From Chloroflexota bacterium (GTDB lineage: Bacteria > Chloroflexota > UBA6077 > JACCZL01): a stretch of 64,000 bases of DNA. Location of the stretch: positions 186,001 to 250,000 of the forward strand of contig JADLFM010000166.1 of NCBI GenBank assembly GCA_020845495.1, read 5' to 3'. Below the pieces are notes generated by a model. It searched no databases. It saw only the letters and a list, made by a program, of their open reading frames with translations, and was not told the origin of the DNA. A program made the position numbers and the translations under genes. Shown piece after piece: positions 44,068 through 52,834 of the stretch (position 1 is the first letter of the stretch; each line of letters opens with the position of its first letter).

Positions 44068-45237
44068 TCAGGCGAAGGCTGTGCGGATGCGCTCCAACGC
44101 TTCGTCGAGGCGGGCATCCGGGACCGTCAGCGAAATCCGGAAGAAGCCCTCGCCGTGCTGGCCGTAGCCGATGCCCGGCGTGATGACGACGCCGGCCCGG
44201 TCGAGCATCTGACTGGCAAAGTCGATGGATGACATCCCGTTCGGGGTCGGGGACCAGACGTAGAAGGTGGCCTTCGGGGTATCCGGGTTGAGGCCGATGG
44301 CACGGAGCGTCTCGAGTACCCGGTCCCGCCGGCGCTGATACAGCCCGATCAACTGACGGGTCGGCTCCTGCGGACCTTCGAGCGCCGCAATGCCGGCGTA
44401 CTGGATCGCGTTGAAGATGCCGGAGTCGGTGTTCTCCTTGACCTGCGCGATACCGGCGATCAGGTCCGGATTGCCGACCGCCATGCCGATCCGCCAGCCG
44501 GTCATGTTGTACGGCTTGGAGAGCGAGTTGAACTCGACTGCCACGTCCATCGCACCTTCGGCCTGGAGGATACTGGTGGTGCGGTAGCCGTCGTAGGCGA
44601 TCTCGCTGTACGGGTTGTCGTTGACGAGGATGACGTCGTACTGCTTCGCCCAGGCGACGGCCGCCTGCCAGAACGAGAGCGGCGCGACGGCACCGGTCGG
44701 GTTGTTGGGGTAGCAGAGGAAGAGCAGTCGGGCGCGCCGTGACAAGTCCTCAGGGATCGTGTCGAAGCGCGGCAGGAAGCTGTCCTCGCGGTAGAGCGGG
44801 ATGCGCTCGACCTGCGCCCCGGCGAAGACGGCGCTCGCGAAGTAGGCTGGGTAGCCAGGATCGGGCAGGATAGCCGTGTCGCCAGGATTCAAGGTGGCGA
44901 GACAGAGGTGGTGGTTGCCCTCCTTGCTGCCGATCAGCGCCAGCACCTCGCGCTCAGGGTCGAGATCGACGTGGAAGCGCTCCTTGTACCAGCCAGCTAC
45001 GCTCTGCCGGAACCTGAGCATGCCCTTCTCTTCGTCGGTCGGGTACTGGTGGTTGGCTGGATCCTCGGCGGCAGCCTGGAGCGCCTGAACCACGTGAGCC
45101 GGCGTTGGCTGATCCGGATCGCCGACGCCCAGGCTGATGACGTCGATGCCGCGTTCGCGGGCCTCACGGATCTTGTTCCTGATCTGGACGAACAGGTACG
45201 GCGGCAGCTTGCTCAGCCGCTCAGCTTTCTGCACCAC
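44068..45237 (-). CDS. dapL: LL-diaminopimelate aminotransferase
   Basis: Fold-type I PLP aminotransferase, 389 residues. The DapL-like N terminus (AERLSKLPPYLFVQIRNKIREARERGIDVISLGVGDPDQPTP), NNPTGAVAP, and the PLP lysine in FNSLSKPYNMTGWRIG support the call. DapL converts tetrahydrodipicolinate straight to LL-diaminopimelate for lysine and peptidoglycan. The two-codon GTG-GTG start has an AGGAGGA site 6 bases upstream. It is divergent from gdhA, whose enzyme makes the glutamate that DapL uses as amino donor. Confidence 0.9.
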   Translation of the reverse strand: MVQKAERLSKLPPYLFVQIRNKIREARERGIDVISLGVGDPDQPTPAHVVQALQAAAEDPANHQYPTDEEKGMLRFRQSVAGWYKERFHVDLDPEREVLALIGSKEGNHHLCLATLNPGDTAILPDPGYPAYFASAVFAGAQVERIPLYREDSFLPRFDTIPEDLSRRARLLFLCYPNNPTGAVAPLSFWQAAVAWAKQYDVILVNDNPYSEIAYDGYRTTSILQAEGAMDVAVEFNSLSKPYNMTGWRIGMAVGNPDLIAGIAQVKENTDSGIFNAIQYAGIAALEGPQEPTRQLIGLYQRRRDRVLETLRAIGLNPDTPKATFYVWSPTPNGMSSIDFASQMLDRAGVVITPGIGYGQHGEGFFRISLTVPDARLDEALERIRTAFA

Positions 45238-45321
45238 GAACTTCCTCCTGAGGAGTGCTGGGGCCGGCCGAGCACGGCGGGCTGCTGCCGCACCGGCCAG
45301 TCAACGCTTCCTGGTCGGCGA

Positions 45322-45330
45322 ATCGTAGCA
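45322..45330 (-). promoter_or_regulatory. Possible extended -10 of dapL
   Basis: TGCTACGAT on the minus strand, matching the extended -10 form seen elsewhere in the window. The leader would be about 78 bases. Confidence 0.4.
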
Positions 45331-45362
45331 GACAGAAACACGGCGCCCGCGCCGGCCGGCCG

Positions 45363-45371
45363 TGCTACACT
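45363..45371 (+). promoter_or_regulatory. Extended -10 promoter of gdhA
   Basis: TGCTACACT, an extended -10 without clear -35. The predicted start near 45378 gives a 170-base leader, long for this genome. Confidence 0.5.
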
Positions 45372-45448
45372 GCTGGCGACACGTCGGCATGCAGCGTCGC
45401 ATGACGAGAGGGCTGGTGGAGAGGCCGGCTCGCCCGGTGCCCTCGGGG

Positions 45449-45518
45449 CCGGCACTGGCCGTGCGAGGCGGCAGGTCGATCGAATGTTACGTGACTCGGT
45501 CGGCCTTTTTTGTGCCGG
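45449..45518 (+). promoter_or_regulatory. Structured gdhA leader with possible attenuator
   Basis: Nested stem: CCGGCAC (45449-45455) with GTGCCGG (45512-45518), and inside it GGCCG (45457-45461) with CGGCC (45501-45505), continued by CGAG with CTCG. A T6 run (45506-45511) directly follows the inner stem. The inner part alone looks like an intrinsic terminator placed between promoter and gdhA. Confidence 0.45.
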
Positions 45519-45549
45519 GTATTCCTGACATCAGCCTTGGGAGGACACG

Positions 45550-46824
45550 GTGGCAACGAGTAGTTCCGAGATCGGGAAGGGCAGCGATTCGCCCTTTGCG
45601 ATTGCCCAGGCGCAGTTGGAAGCGGCGGCGGATCGGTTGCGGCTCAACCCGAGCATGCGGGCCGTCCTGCGCGAGCCGCGCCGCGAGTTGATCGTCCATT
45701 TCCCTGTCGAGATGGACGATGGCACGATTTCCGTCTTCACTGGCTATCGCATTCAGCACAACCTGTCGCGCGGGCCGGCCAAGGGCGGCATCCGCTACCA
45801 CCCGGATGTGACCCTTGACGAGGTCAAGGCGCTGGCCATGTGGATGACCTGGAAATGTGCCGTCGTCAGGATTCCGTACGGCGGCGCCAAGGGTGGCGTC
45901 GTCTGTAATCCAAAGCAACTCTCGATGCGGGAACTGGAGCGCCTCACGCGACGGTACGCCACCGAAATCTCGGTACTTATCGGCCCTGAGAGCGACGTGC
46001 CGGCGCCAGACCTGAACACGAACGCCCAGACGATGGCCTGGATCATGGACACCATCTCGATGCACCAGGGCTACTCGGTGCCGGGTGTCGTCACTGGCAA
46101 GCCGCTCTCGATCGGCGGCTCAGAGGGCCGTCAAGACGCAACCGGACGGGGCATCGTCTACTGCGTGCAGGAAGCGGCGAAGCTCATCAAGCTCGACCTG
46201 CGGGGGGCACGGGTCGCCCTCCAGGGCTTCGGGAACGTCGGGGGCGCGGCAGCAAGGTTTCTGGCCGAGGCCGGCGCGAAAATCGTGGCGATTGGTGATG
46301 CGACCGGGGCCATCTTCCGTGGAGATGGGATCGACCTGACGCTCGCCCGCCGTCAAACCCAGGAGACCGGTAGCATCGTCGGGACACCCCGTACCGAGCG
46401 GATTCCATCGGAGCAGTTGTTCGGGGTGGACTGCGACATCATCGTGCCGGCGGCCATAGAGGGCCAGATTACCGCCCGCAACGCCGGCGATATCAAGGCG
46501 AAACTCATCGCCGAGGGCGCGAACGGGCCCACCACGCCAGACGCGGACGCGATCCTGCGGGACAAGGGCGTGCTGCTAATCCCCGATATTCTCTGCAACG
46601 CCGGCGGCGTGACCGTCTCCTACTTCGAGTGGGTGCAAGACCGCGAGGCGTTCTTCTGGACGCTCGAGGAGATCAACGCCCGACTGCGGCGGATCATGAC
46701 CCGCGCGTTCGAGGAGACGCACCACTTTGCCCGCGAGCACGAGGTCGATCTGCGGTCGGCCGCGTACATGCTGGCGGTGGGCCGGGTCGCCGAGGCGACG
46801 CTCACGCGTGGGATCTATCCGTAG
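45550..46824 (+). CDS. gdhA: Glutamate dehydrogenase
   Basis: Interconverts glutamate and 2-oxoglutarate plus ammonia. 424 residues, hexameric-type GDH. Substrate-binding region: GYRIQHNLSRGPAKGGIRYHPDV, with the catalytic lysine in IPYGGAKGGV. Nucleotide-binding domain: ATGRGIVYCVQEAAK, then ALQGFGNVGGAAARFLAE. GTG start at 45550 follows GGGAGGA. Sequence resembles the NAD-type group of Chloroflexota and Archaea, but cofactor choice is not certain. It sits opposite dapL, and a GT-C gene overlaps its last 17 bases. Confidence 0.95.
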   Translation: MATSSSEIGKGSDSPFAIAQAQLEAAADRLRLNPSMRAVLREPRRELIVHFPVEMDDGTISVFTGYRIQHNLSRGPAKGGIRYHPDVTLDEVKALAMWMTWKCAVVRIPYGGAKGGVVCNPKQLSMRELERLTRRYATEISVLIGPESDVPAPDLNTNAQTMAWIMDTISMHQGYSVPGVVTGKPLSIGGSEGRQDATGRGIVYCVQEAAKLIKLDLRGARVALQGFGNVGGAAARFLAEAGAKIVAIGDATGAIFRGDGIDLTLARRQTQETGSIVGTPRTERIPSEQLFGVDCDIIVPAAIEGQITARNAGDIKAKLIAEGANGPTTPDADAILRDKGVLLIPDILCNAGGVTVSYFEWVQDREAFFWTLEEINARLRRIMTRAFEETHHFAREHEVDLRSAAYMLAVGRVAEATLTRGIYP

Positions 46825-48676
46825 ACGGACGCTCGCCCAGGCTCTGGGGCTCGCGGCGCTTGGGGCCGCGAGCCTCGTGGCGTATATCTGGCTCTTTGCC
46901 GGCCTGACCTGGCTCTCGCAAGCCACGCCAACGCCGGCGTCGTGGACGGTGCCGCTGCCCGCGTGGTTCACCGTCTCGTACCCGCGACCGGCTGTGACGC
47001 TGTCCGCGCTCGTCTACGCACAGACGAAGACGGCCGTTGGGTACACCCTGACGATCACGGTACTGTTCGCCGGCTACCTTGCCGCCAGCGTAGTGGCGCG
47101 AGGCCGGCCGAGCCTGCTCGTGGGTATCGTTGTCGGCCTCTTCGCCGCCGCCTTCCAGGCCGCCGCAGTGCTGGCACCATGGTCGCTCTCGGGCGACATC
47201 TACAGCTACATCTCGTATGGCCGCATCTACGCCGTCTACGGCGCCAACCCGTACCTGTCGGTCCCGGCCGACTATCCCCAGGATATCTTCTACCCGGCCG
47301 TCTACTGGAAGTTCGTGCCGAGCTTCTACGGCCCGGCCTGGACGTTGCTATCGGGCTTGCTCGCGCGCATCGGCGGGGAAGACGTCGGACTGACGGTGCT
47401 GCTGTTCCGGGTGACGGCGGGGGCGAGCGCACTGGCTGCGACCGGGCTGGCCTACCTGGGGCTACGACGCTACGACCCGGAACGGGCGCTCGCCGGGACG
47501 GTGCTGATCGGTTGGTCGCCGTTCGTGGTGGTCGAGTGCGGGCTGAGCATGCACAACGACGCGCTGATGGCGGCGCTCATGGTCGGCGCGCTGCTGCTCG
47601 CGCGGGCGCGCTCCACGGCGCTGGCGGTTGGAGTGCTGCTGCTGGCGGGGCTTGTCAAGGTGACGGCCCTGGCGCTTCTGCCGCTGCTCGGGATCTACGC
47701 GCTGCGGCACGCGGGTCGCTGGCGTGAGCGCGCGCTCGTAGTGGTGAGGTCGGCGCTGGTGGGTGCACTCGTCGTCGCGGCGGGAGTGCTGCCGGTCTGG
47801 GCCGGCCCTGCCACGCTGGCGGTCCGGACGCTCGGCTCGGGCGCGGACCGCTACGTCAACAGCCTCGACGAGGTGGCGCTTGGAGAACTGCGGGTTGCCT
47901 TCGGCACGAGCCGCGAAGATCTGGAGATCCCGCTCACCTTCGCTGGCTGGTGGTTCGGGACGCACAGCCCGACGGTGCTCATGTCTGGCCGCGACGGTAC
48001 CGGCGACACCCTCGCCGAGGTCACGGCCTGGCAGGATGCGCTGGTCCTTGCGCCCGAACGCAACGGCTGGATCAGGGTGTTTCTCCCGTCAACCCGTCAG
48101 ATCGGCTACCTCTCGACGAGCGCGCTCGGCCCGATCGATCCACCAGCCTACGCGGCCACCGACCCGGAGATCGTACGCCTCACCAGGGGGCCGCTCGGCA
48201 CGCCAGAGCTTCAGGCAGCGAACTGGTGGATCCGCACGGTCGGGTGGGCAGTCTTCGGGATCGCGTTCGTGCTGGCGCTCGTCTTCGGCACCGGTTCGTT
48301 CGCAGCCCTGATCCGAGGCTGGCTGCTGGTCTGCCTGGCCCTGTTCTACGTCACGCTGACGTGGTTCTGGCCCTGGTACGTCCTGGCGGCGCTGCTGCCG
48401 GCCGCGCTGCTCCCTCGGTCAGCCATCACGCGGTTCGTCGTGGTGCTGGCGTGGGGCATGCTGCTGATCTATCCGCTGCTCGGCTTCATCGACACCAGCG
48501 CCTGGTGGCTCTACAGCTATCGGAGCCTGGCGATCTTCGGCTTGCCCATCCTCGTCTGGCTCGCCGACACGGTCTTGCGGCTCATCGGCAGAGGCGTACG
48601 ATGGTGCATACGGGTGGCGCGCCGGGCGCCGTTCAGCGGCTCTCCGCTGGCAGGACGGTCAGCGTCGTCAGGGTGA
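46808..48676 (+). CDS. GT-C type polyprenol-linked glycosyltransferase with an inserted SH3-like domain
   Basis: 622 residues, about 12 membrane helices. The first large loop has the GT-C/MptB-like signature (SGDIYSYISYGRIYAVYGANPYL ... SFYGPAWTLL), as in mannosyltransferases that use lipid-linked sugars. About residues 383-440, in an external loop, read like a bacterial SH3 domain (PTVLMSGRDGTGDTLAEV ... NGWIRVFLPSTRQIGYLSTSAL), which is unusual. The GTG at 46808 overlaps gdhA by 17 bases; the longer frame from 46727 is unlikely. The 3' end overlaps the convergent glycosyltransferase gene by 44 bases. Confidence 0.78.
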   Translation: MGSIRRRTLAQALGLAALGAASLVAYIWLFAGLTWLSQATPTPASWTVPLPAWFTVSYPRPAVTLSALVYAQTKTAVGYTLTITVLFAGYLAASVVARGRPSLLVGIVVGLFAAAFQAAAVLAPWSLSGDIYSYISYGRIYAVYGANPYLSVPADYPQDIFYPAVYWKFVPSFYGPAWTLLSGLLARIGGEDVGLTVLLFRVTAGASALAATGLAYLGLRRYDPERALAGTVLIGWSPFVVVECGLSMHNDALMAALMVGALLLARARSTALAVGVLLLAGLVKVTALALLPLLGIYALRHAGRWRERALVVVRSALVGALVVAAGVLPVWAGPATLAVRTLGSGADRYVNSLDEVALGELRVAFGTSREDLEIPLTFAGWWFGTHSPTVLMSGRDGTGDTLAEVTAWQDALVLAPERNGWIRVFLPSTRQIGYLSTSALGPIDPPAYAATDPEIVRLTRGPLGTPELQAANWWIRTVGWAVFGIAFVLALVFGTGSFAALIRGWLLVCLALFYVTLTWFWPWYVLAALLPAALLPRSAITRFVVVLAWGMLLIYPLLGFIDTSAWWLYSYRSLAIFGLPILVWLADTVLRLIGRGVRWCIRVARRAPFSGSPLAGRSASSG

Positions 48677-50744
48677 CACCCTTGGGGTCCGGGCGGCCCG
48701 GCTCGACGCCCGTCAGGGTCGAGTCAACGAAACGCTTCGCACGCGGATCGTACAGCCGCACCGACAGGCTGTACTCGCCGGGCGCTGCTGCACGGTTGGG
48801 GCGGACCAGCGCCGAGAGCGACATCGCGCGGCCAGCCGACCAGTTGGCCGCACCTGGCCCCAGTCCGCCGATGGCTAACTCGTCGCTCTTCCAGATGTCG
48901 ACACCATCGGCTCCGCGTAGCTGGAAGACCGCTTGATAGCTAACGGCCGGCTTCTCACGGGCGAGCAGGTCGACGGTGACGGACGTCAGGCCGCCGGCTG
49001 GCACGCGCGTCGCGTCGACGCCGTAGCTCACGAGCCGGATGCCGCCATCGTAGTCGGCGTCCACCCGGTGGGGGGCGAGCGGTGCGATGACCGCGCGAGC
49101 GCGGGCCACGTAATCCCCGGCGACGTAGAGGGTCGGGATCGCCTCGCCGTCGGCAGCATACGCCCGAACCGGGACGAACGTGCGGTCGACCCAGGTCTTG
49201 AACTCGCGCATGGTGGTGAGCTTGTCGGCCCAGAGCAGGACCGCTTTGGCATCGTAGCGGGTTGCCTCGGCAATGGCGTCCTCGGGGGTGAGCGAGCCGG
49301 CCACCACGCGCGTCACCGATGATTCGACCAGCGGCGGCGGGACCAGCCGGCCGGCGCGGAAGGTCAGGTACGGATGATCGGTCACGATCTTGTCGGCCGG
49401 GTCGGTGAGGTCGTGCAAGGTGGCGGCGACCTCGGGGTACCAGTAGGACGGCGGGTCGTTCTCGAGGGGATCCGGATCGAACATCAGGTCGGCGTCACGC
49501 TGGGCGACAGCCGGCAGGAACACGACATAAGTTGCCAGGCCCAACGCTACGAGGACGGCGAGCGCCTGGCCGAGCCTCGGGCTGATTGGAGGGTCGGCCA
49601 GGCGGCGTGCGGCGGCTGGGCTCGTCGGCGCGCGGCCGTCGCGGAGCACGACGCTCGCGGCACGAGTGGGCAGGGCCGCCCAGGCGTAAGCGGCGCCGAC
49701 GCCGGCCAGCAGTGCCGCGGGGGGGATCAGCGTGACGATGTGCTTGCCGTGCAGCGGCGTATGGACCAGCAGCAGCAGCAGCGAAGCCGGTGCCCAGGCC
49801 AGCAGCGGGATCAGGTCGCGGCGCACGCGGGCCAGCGCCACGATCGTGCCGGCCAGCATGAAGCCAAAGAGACCGGGCCGATCGCCGGACAACTCTTCGA
49901 CGATCCGACCCCAGTTCCAGCCGATACCGCGTCCTTCGGCCGTTCGGCTGCGGAGCCGGAAGGCGACGACCTGCTCGAGGATCTCCGAGAAGCCGATCAG
50001 GATCGTCGGAATGGCGATCGCCATGCCGGTGACGACCACGAGCAGCAGCAGGTTGCGCCAGCGGCGCTCGGCACGCAGCAGCACTGCCAGCCCCACCGGC
50101 ACGCAGACCGCCAGCGTCACGGGCTTGAGGAGCAGGCTCAGCGCGGTCAAGAGCGCGGCCAGGACCAGCCAGCGGGTGCGGCCGGTGCGCTGATACACGA
50201 GGGCCGCGCCCACCGCCGCGATGGCCGGCGCAGTCGCCGGCACCTCGGCGAGGGCGAGCCGTGAGAACTTCAGGTAGGTCGGACTGAGCGCCACCAGGGC
50301 GGTCGCGATGACGGCGCTGACCCGCCCACCGAGCAAGTGGCCAACCCAGTAGGTAGCGACGAGGCCGAGCAGCGAGAAGAGCACGACGCCGCTGCGGACG
50401 GCTTCGAGGGTGCCCCCCAGGAGGGCGTACGTTGGATAGAGGGCGTAGAAGAGCAGTGGCCCCTGGTTACAGAAGATTTCGACGCACGGCTCATAGCCGG
50501 CCCCCATGAGCTGAAGCTGAGCGGCTCGGATGCCTTCGGGAAAGGAGATCGTGTAAAGCCCAAGGTTCGGCAGCCGCGCCAACCCGGCCAGCAGTACGAG
50601 CAGCGTCACGAGCGCGAGGTCCGGCCAGCAGCGTCGGCCGTGGCGTCGCCGCCACGGCGGCCGGTCATCCTGCTGCCGCGCAGCGGAGCGGCCATCGTCC
50701 GGTGGCCGGTTGTCGAGCGGCGCGGCATCGGCGGCAACGAACAC
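48633..50744 (-). CDS. GT-C/ArnT-like membrane glycosyltransferase
   Basis: 703 residues. After a basic cytoplasmic N terminus, about 10-12 membrane helices run to about residue 415 (LALVTLLVLLAGLARLPNL, LFSLLGLVATYWVGHLLGG, LVLAALLTALSLLLKPVTLAVCVPVGLAVLL). A soluble C-terminal region of about 280 residues follows, with a beta-rich end (SVTVDLLAREKPAVSYQAVFQLRG). The usual acidic pair in loop 1 is only partly visible (TISFPEGIR). The layout matches family 39/ArnT-like transferases. Substrates are unknown. It is convergent with and overlaps the previous gene. Confidence 0.78.
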   Translation of the reverse strand: MFVAADAAPLDNRPPDDGRSAARQQDDRPPWRRRHGRRCWPDLALVTLLVLLAGLARLPNLGLYTISFPEGIRAAQLQLMGAGYEPCVEIFCNQGPLLFYALYPTYALLGGTLEAVRSGVVLFSLLGLVATYWVGHLLGGRVSAVIATALVALSPTYLKFSRLALAEVPATAPAIAAVGAALVYQRTGRTRWLVLAALLTALSLLLKPVTLAVCVPVGLAVLLRAERRWRNLLLLVVVTGMAIAIPTILIGFSEILEQVVAFRLRSRTAEGRGIGWNWGRIVEELSGDRPGLFGFMLAGTIVALARVRRDLIPLLAWAPASLLLLLVHTPLHGKHIVTLIPPAALLAGVGAAYAWAALPTRAASVVLRDGRAPTSPAAARRLADPPISPRLGQALAVLVALGLATYVVFLPAVAQRDADLMFDPDPLENDPPSYWYPEVAATLHDLTDPADKIVTDHPYLTFRAGRLVPPPLVESSVTRVVAGSLTPEDAIAEATRYDAKAVLLWADKLTTMREFKTWVDRTFVPVRAYAADGEAIPTLYVAGDYVARARAVIAPLAPHRVDADYDGGIRLVSYGVDATRVPAGGLTSVTVDLLAREKPAVSYQAVFQLRGADGVDIWKSDELAIGGLGPGAANWSAGRAMSLSALVRPNRAAAPGEYSLSVRLYDPRAKRFVDSTLTGVEPGRPDPKGVTLTTLTVLPAESR

Positions 50745-51291
50745 GCGGACTCCCGGTGCAGATGGTCTCAGCCGGGCCGCGCGGCCGGGCCGGCCGATTC
50801 TACCAGAGCCAGGCCCAGGGCTTTGGACCTTTCGACGGGCGGACTCGGTCCAAACTGTGTTGGTGATCTCGTTCGACGGATCGTCTGCCCTTCGCCACCA
50901 GCCAGATGCCGTTGGGCACGGAGAAGAAGCCAGATCAGGCCGGCCAACAGAAGTTGGAACCGAGTCGACGAGCGACGAGGAGCGGTGGCCGGGTATAGGC
51001 CGTCAGCGTCGAACTAGCAGCCGTCAGCCTTCGGTCTTCAGAGGTCGCACGTGGGCCGCCGACCTCGTCTGCTAATGATGAGGTACCGAATGCTGACGGC
51101 GCCTGACGAATGGTCGAGTGCCCGACATATGAACAATTAGCTTACGCACTCGGTCACAGTCGCTCCTGTGCGCGGCGCTCGGCCGTTCGCGGGTACGGCA
51201 TCCGAAACCTGAGCGTTCGCCGGCGGTCTCGCGGCATACTCCAGGCCGTGTTTTGGCCAGTTCCGAGCCTACCTGCGTGGCCAGCGTCCGC
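50745..51291. other. 547-base gap between divergent glycosyltransferase genes
   Basis: No gene, RNA or repeat is convincing here. The part at about 51070-51150 is AT-richer than its surroundings, and CATACT (51235-51240) could be a -10 for the plus-strand gene. Small open frames look like chance. Confidence 0.5.
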
Positions 51292-52827
51292 GTGAGTGCG
51301 CCTGCCCTCGGTGTGCCAACCGTAGGCGCGGCATCTCGACCGCGGTGGCAATCGCTCGTGGTGCCGGCGGCGTTGGTGGCCGCCATCGCCGTGGGCGCCG
51401 CGCTGCGCCTGCGCGACGTCGGCGGCCGGAGCATGTGGGTCGACGAGCTCTTCAGCGTCGGGCTGGCCGCGCAGGATGTCCGCACGCTGCTGGCCGTCCT
51501 CTATGGCGAGGAGGCCAATCAGACGCTGTACTACCTCGTCATGTTCGGCTGGTCGCGACTGGTCGGGCCGACGGCCGACGAGTTCTGGATGCGCCTGCCT
51601 TCTGTCGTGTTCGGGCTGGCCGTACTGCCGGTCATGTACACGCTGGGTGCCCGGCTCGGCTCGCGCTGGGCCGGCCTCGCCGCTGCCCTCCTCGTTGCGG
51701 TCAACGTCTACCACGCCGAGATGTCGGAGGAGGCGCGGGCGTACTCGCTCTGGGCGCTCTGCACGGCGCTGTCGTGGCTGGCGCTGCTCGGGGCGCTTCA
51801 GGATGGCCGGCGCCGCGCCTGGGCCAGCTACGCGATCTGGACCGCGCTCAGCTTCTACGCCCACTTCTTCACCGTGTTCTTCGTCGCTGCACACACGCTC
51901 GTGATAGCCATACGCTGGCGCTGGACTGAAGTTCGCGCCTTCGTGACGAGCGGAGTGGCGGCCGGCCTGCTGTGCCTGCCGTTCGCCCCGTTCTTCCTGG
52001 TGAACGATGACGGCAGTCAGATTCTGCACGTTCGCCGCAGCGATCTTGGCGATCTGTTTACCCTGTTCCGACTGTACGCCGGCGCGACGCTGCCGCTCCT
52101 GGCCAGCCAGGCCGCTCTCGGCCTGCTGGCTACCGGTATCGGCGTGGTGGGGGCGGTGCGACTGCGGAGCCGCGACCGGCTATCGCTCGTGCTGGCACCC
52201 CTGCTCTGGCTGCTGGTCCCGGTGTTGCTCGTCTTCACGCTGTCTTACGTCAAACCGATGTTCCGCGAGCGCTACCTCTTCGCCGCGATGCCGGCGCTCC
52301 CGCTCCTCGCGGCTCTCGGGATCGCGGCCCTGCGCCCCCGGCTTCTCGGTGTGAGCGTGTTCGTCGGCATCGTAGCGCTGCTCGTGTGGTCGGCCGTGAG
52401 CGGCCTAGAAGTACGCCAGAGCGAGAACTGGCGGGGCGCGGTTAGCTACCTCGTCGGACAGATGCGTGAGGACGACGGGCTGATCTTCATCTCGAAGCGG
52501 GGCCAGCTTGGCTACGAGTATTACGGGGGCTGGCTCGGCGGCGGCCAGCCCCACACTCCCCGATCAGAAATCCTGGAGCCGTTTGACTGGATCGACCTGG
52601 CCGAGTCGGTCGGCTACTACCGCGCACTCGAATCTGGCACGAGCCGCCTGCCGGAGTTCAGCGCGCGCCATCCGCGGATCTGGCTCGTTCTTTCCCACGA
52701 GTACGACTCGACGTTCGAGGGTGACACGTCGGAAGCCGTCCGCGAGTGGCTGATACGGCGGGGCTATGCGGCTCGACAACGCACCTTCCAGAACATCCGC
52801 GTCTTGCTCTACGAACGGCGAGCGTGA
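51292..52827 (+). CDS. PMT-like (GT39 family) membrane glycosyltransferase
   Basis: 511 residues from the GTG at 51292; earlier starts at 51277 (GTG) or 51253 (TTG) are possible and no ribosome site decides. It has about 10 membrane helices. The loop-1 acidic motif SMWVDELFSV is the catalytic pattern of protein- or lipid-linked GT-C mannosyltransferases, and HAEMSEEARAYSLWAL is a further family block. The C-terminal part is extracytoplasmic. With two other GT-C genes it forms a surface glycosylation group. The tyrosine recombinase gene begins 7 bases downstream. Confidence 0.85.
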   Translation: MSAPALGVPTVGAASRPRWQSLVVPAALVAAIAVGAALRLRDVGGRSMWVDELFSVGLAAQDVRTLLAVLYGEEANQTLYYLVMFGWSRLVGPTADEFWMRLPSVVFGLAVLPVMYTLGARLGSRWAGLAAALLVAVNVYHAEMSEEARAYSLWALCTALSWLALLGALQDGRRRAWASYAIWTALSFYAHFFTVFFVAAHTLVIAIRWRWTEVRAFVTSGVAAGLLCLPFAPFFLVNDDGSQILHVRRSDLGDLFTLFRLYAGATLPLLASQAALGLLATGIGVVGAVRLRSRDRLSLVLAPLLWLLVPVLLVFTLSYVKPMFRERYLFAAMPALPLLAALGIAALRPRLLGVSVFVGIVALLVWSAVSGLEVRQSENWRGAVSYLVGQMREDDGLIFISKRGQLGYEYYGGWLGGGQPHTPRSEILEPFDWIDLAESVGYYRALESGTSRLPEFSARHPRIWLVLSHEYDSTFEGDTSEAVREWLIRRGYAARQRTFQNIRVLLYERRA

Positions 52828-52834
52828 TGCAGTC

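Larger units (their letters stand above)
45238..45549. other. 312-base gap between dapL and gdhA
   Basis: Divergent regulatory region. It holds the two extended -10 elements and the structured gdhA leader listed separately. No coding sequence is convincing. Confidence 0.6.
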
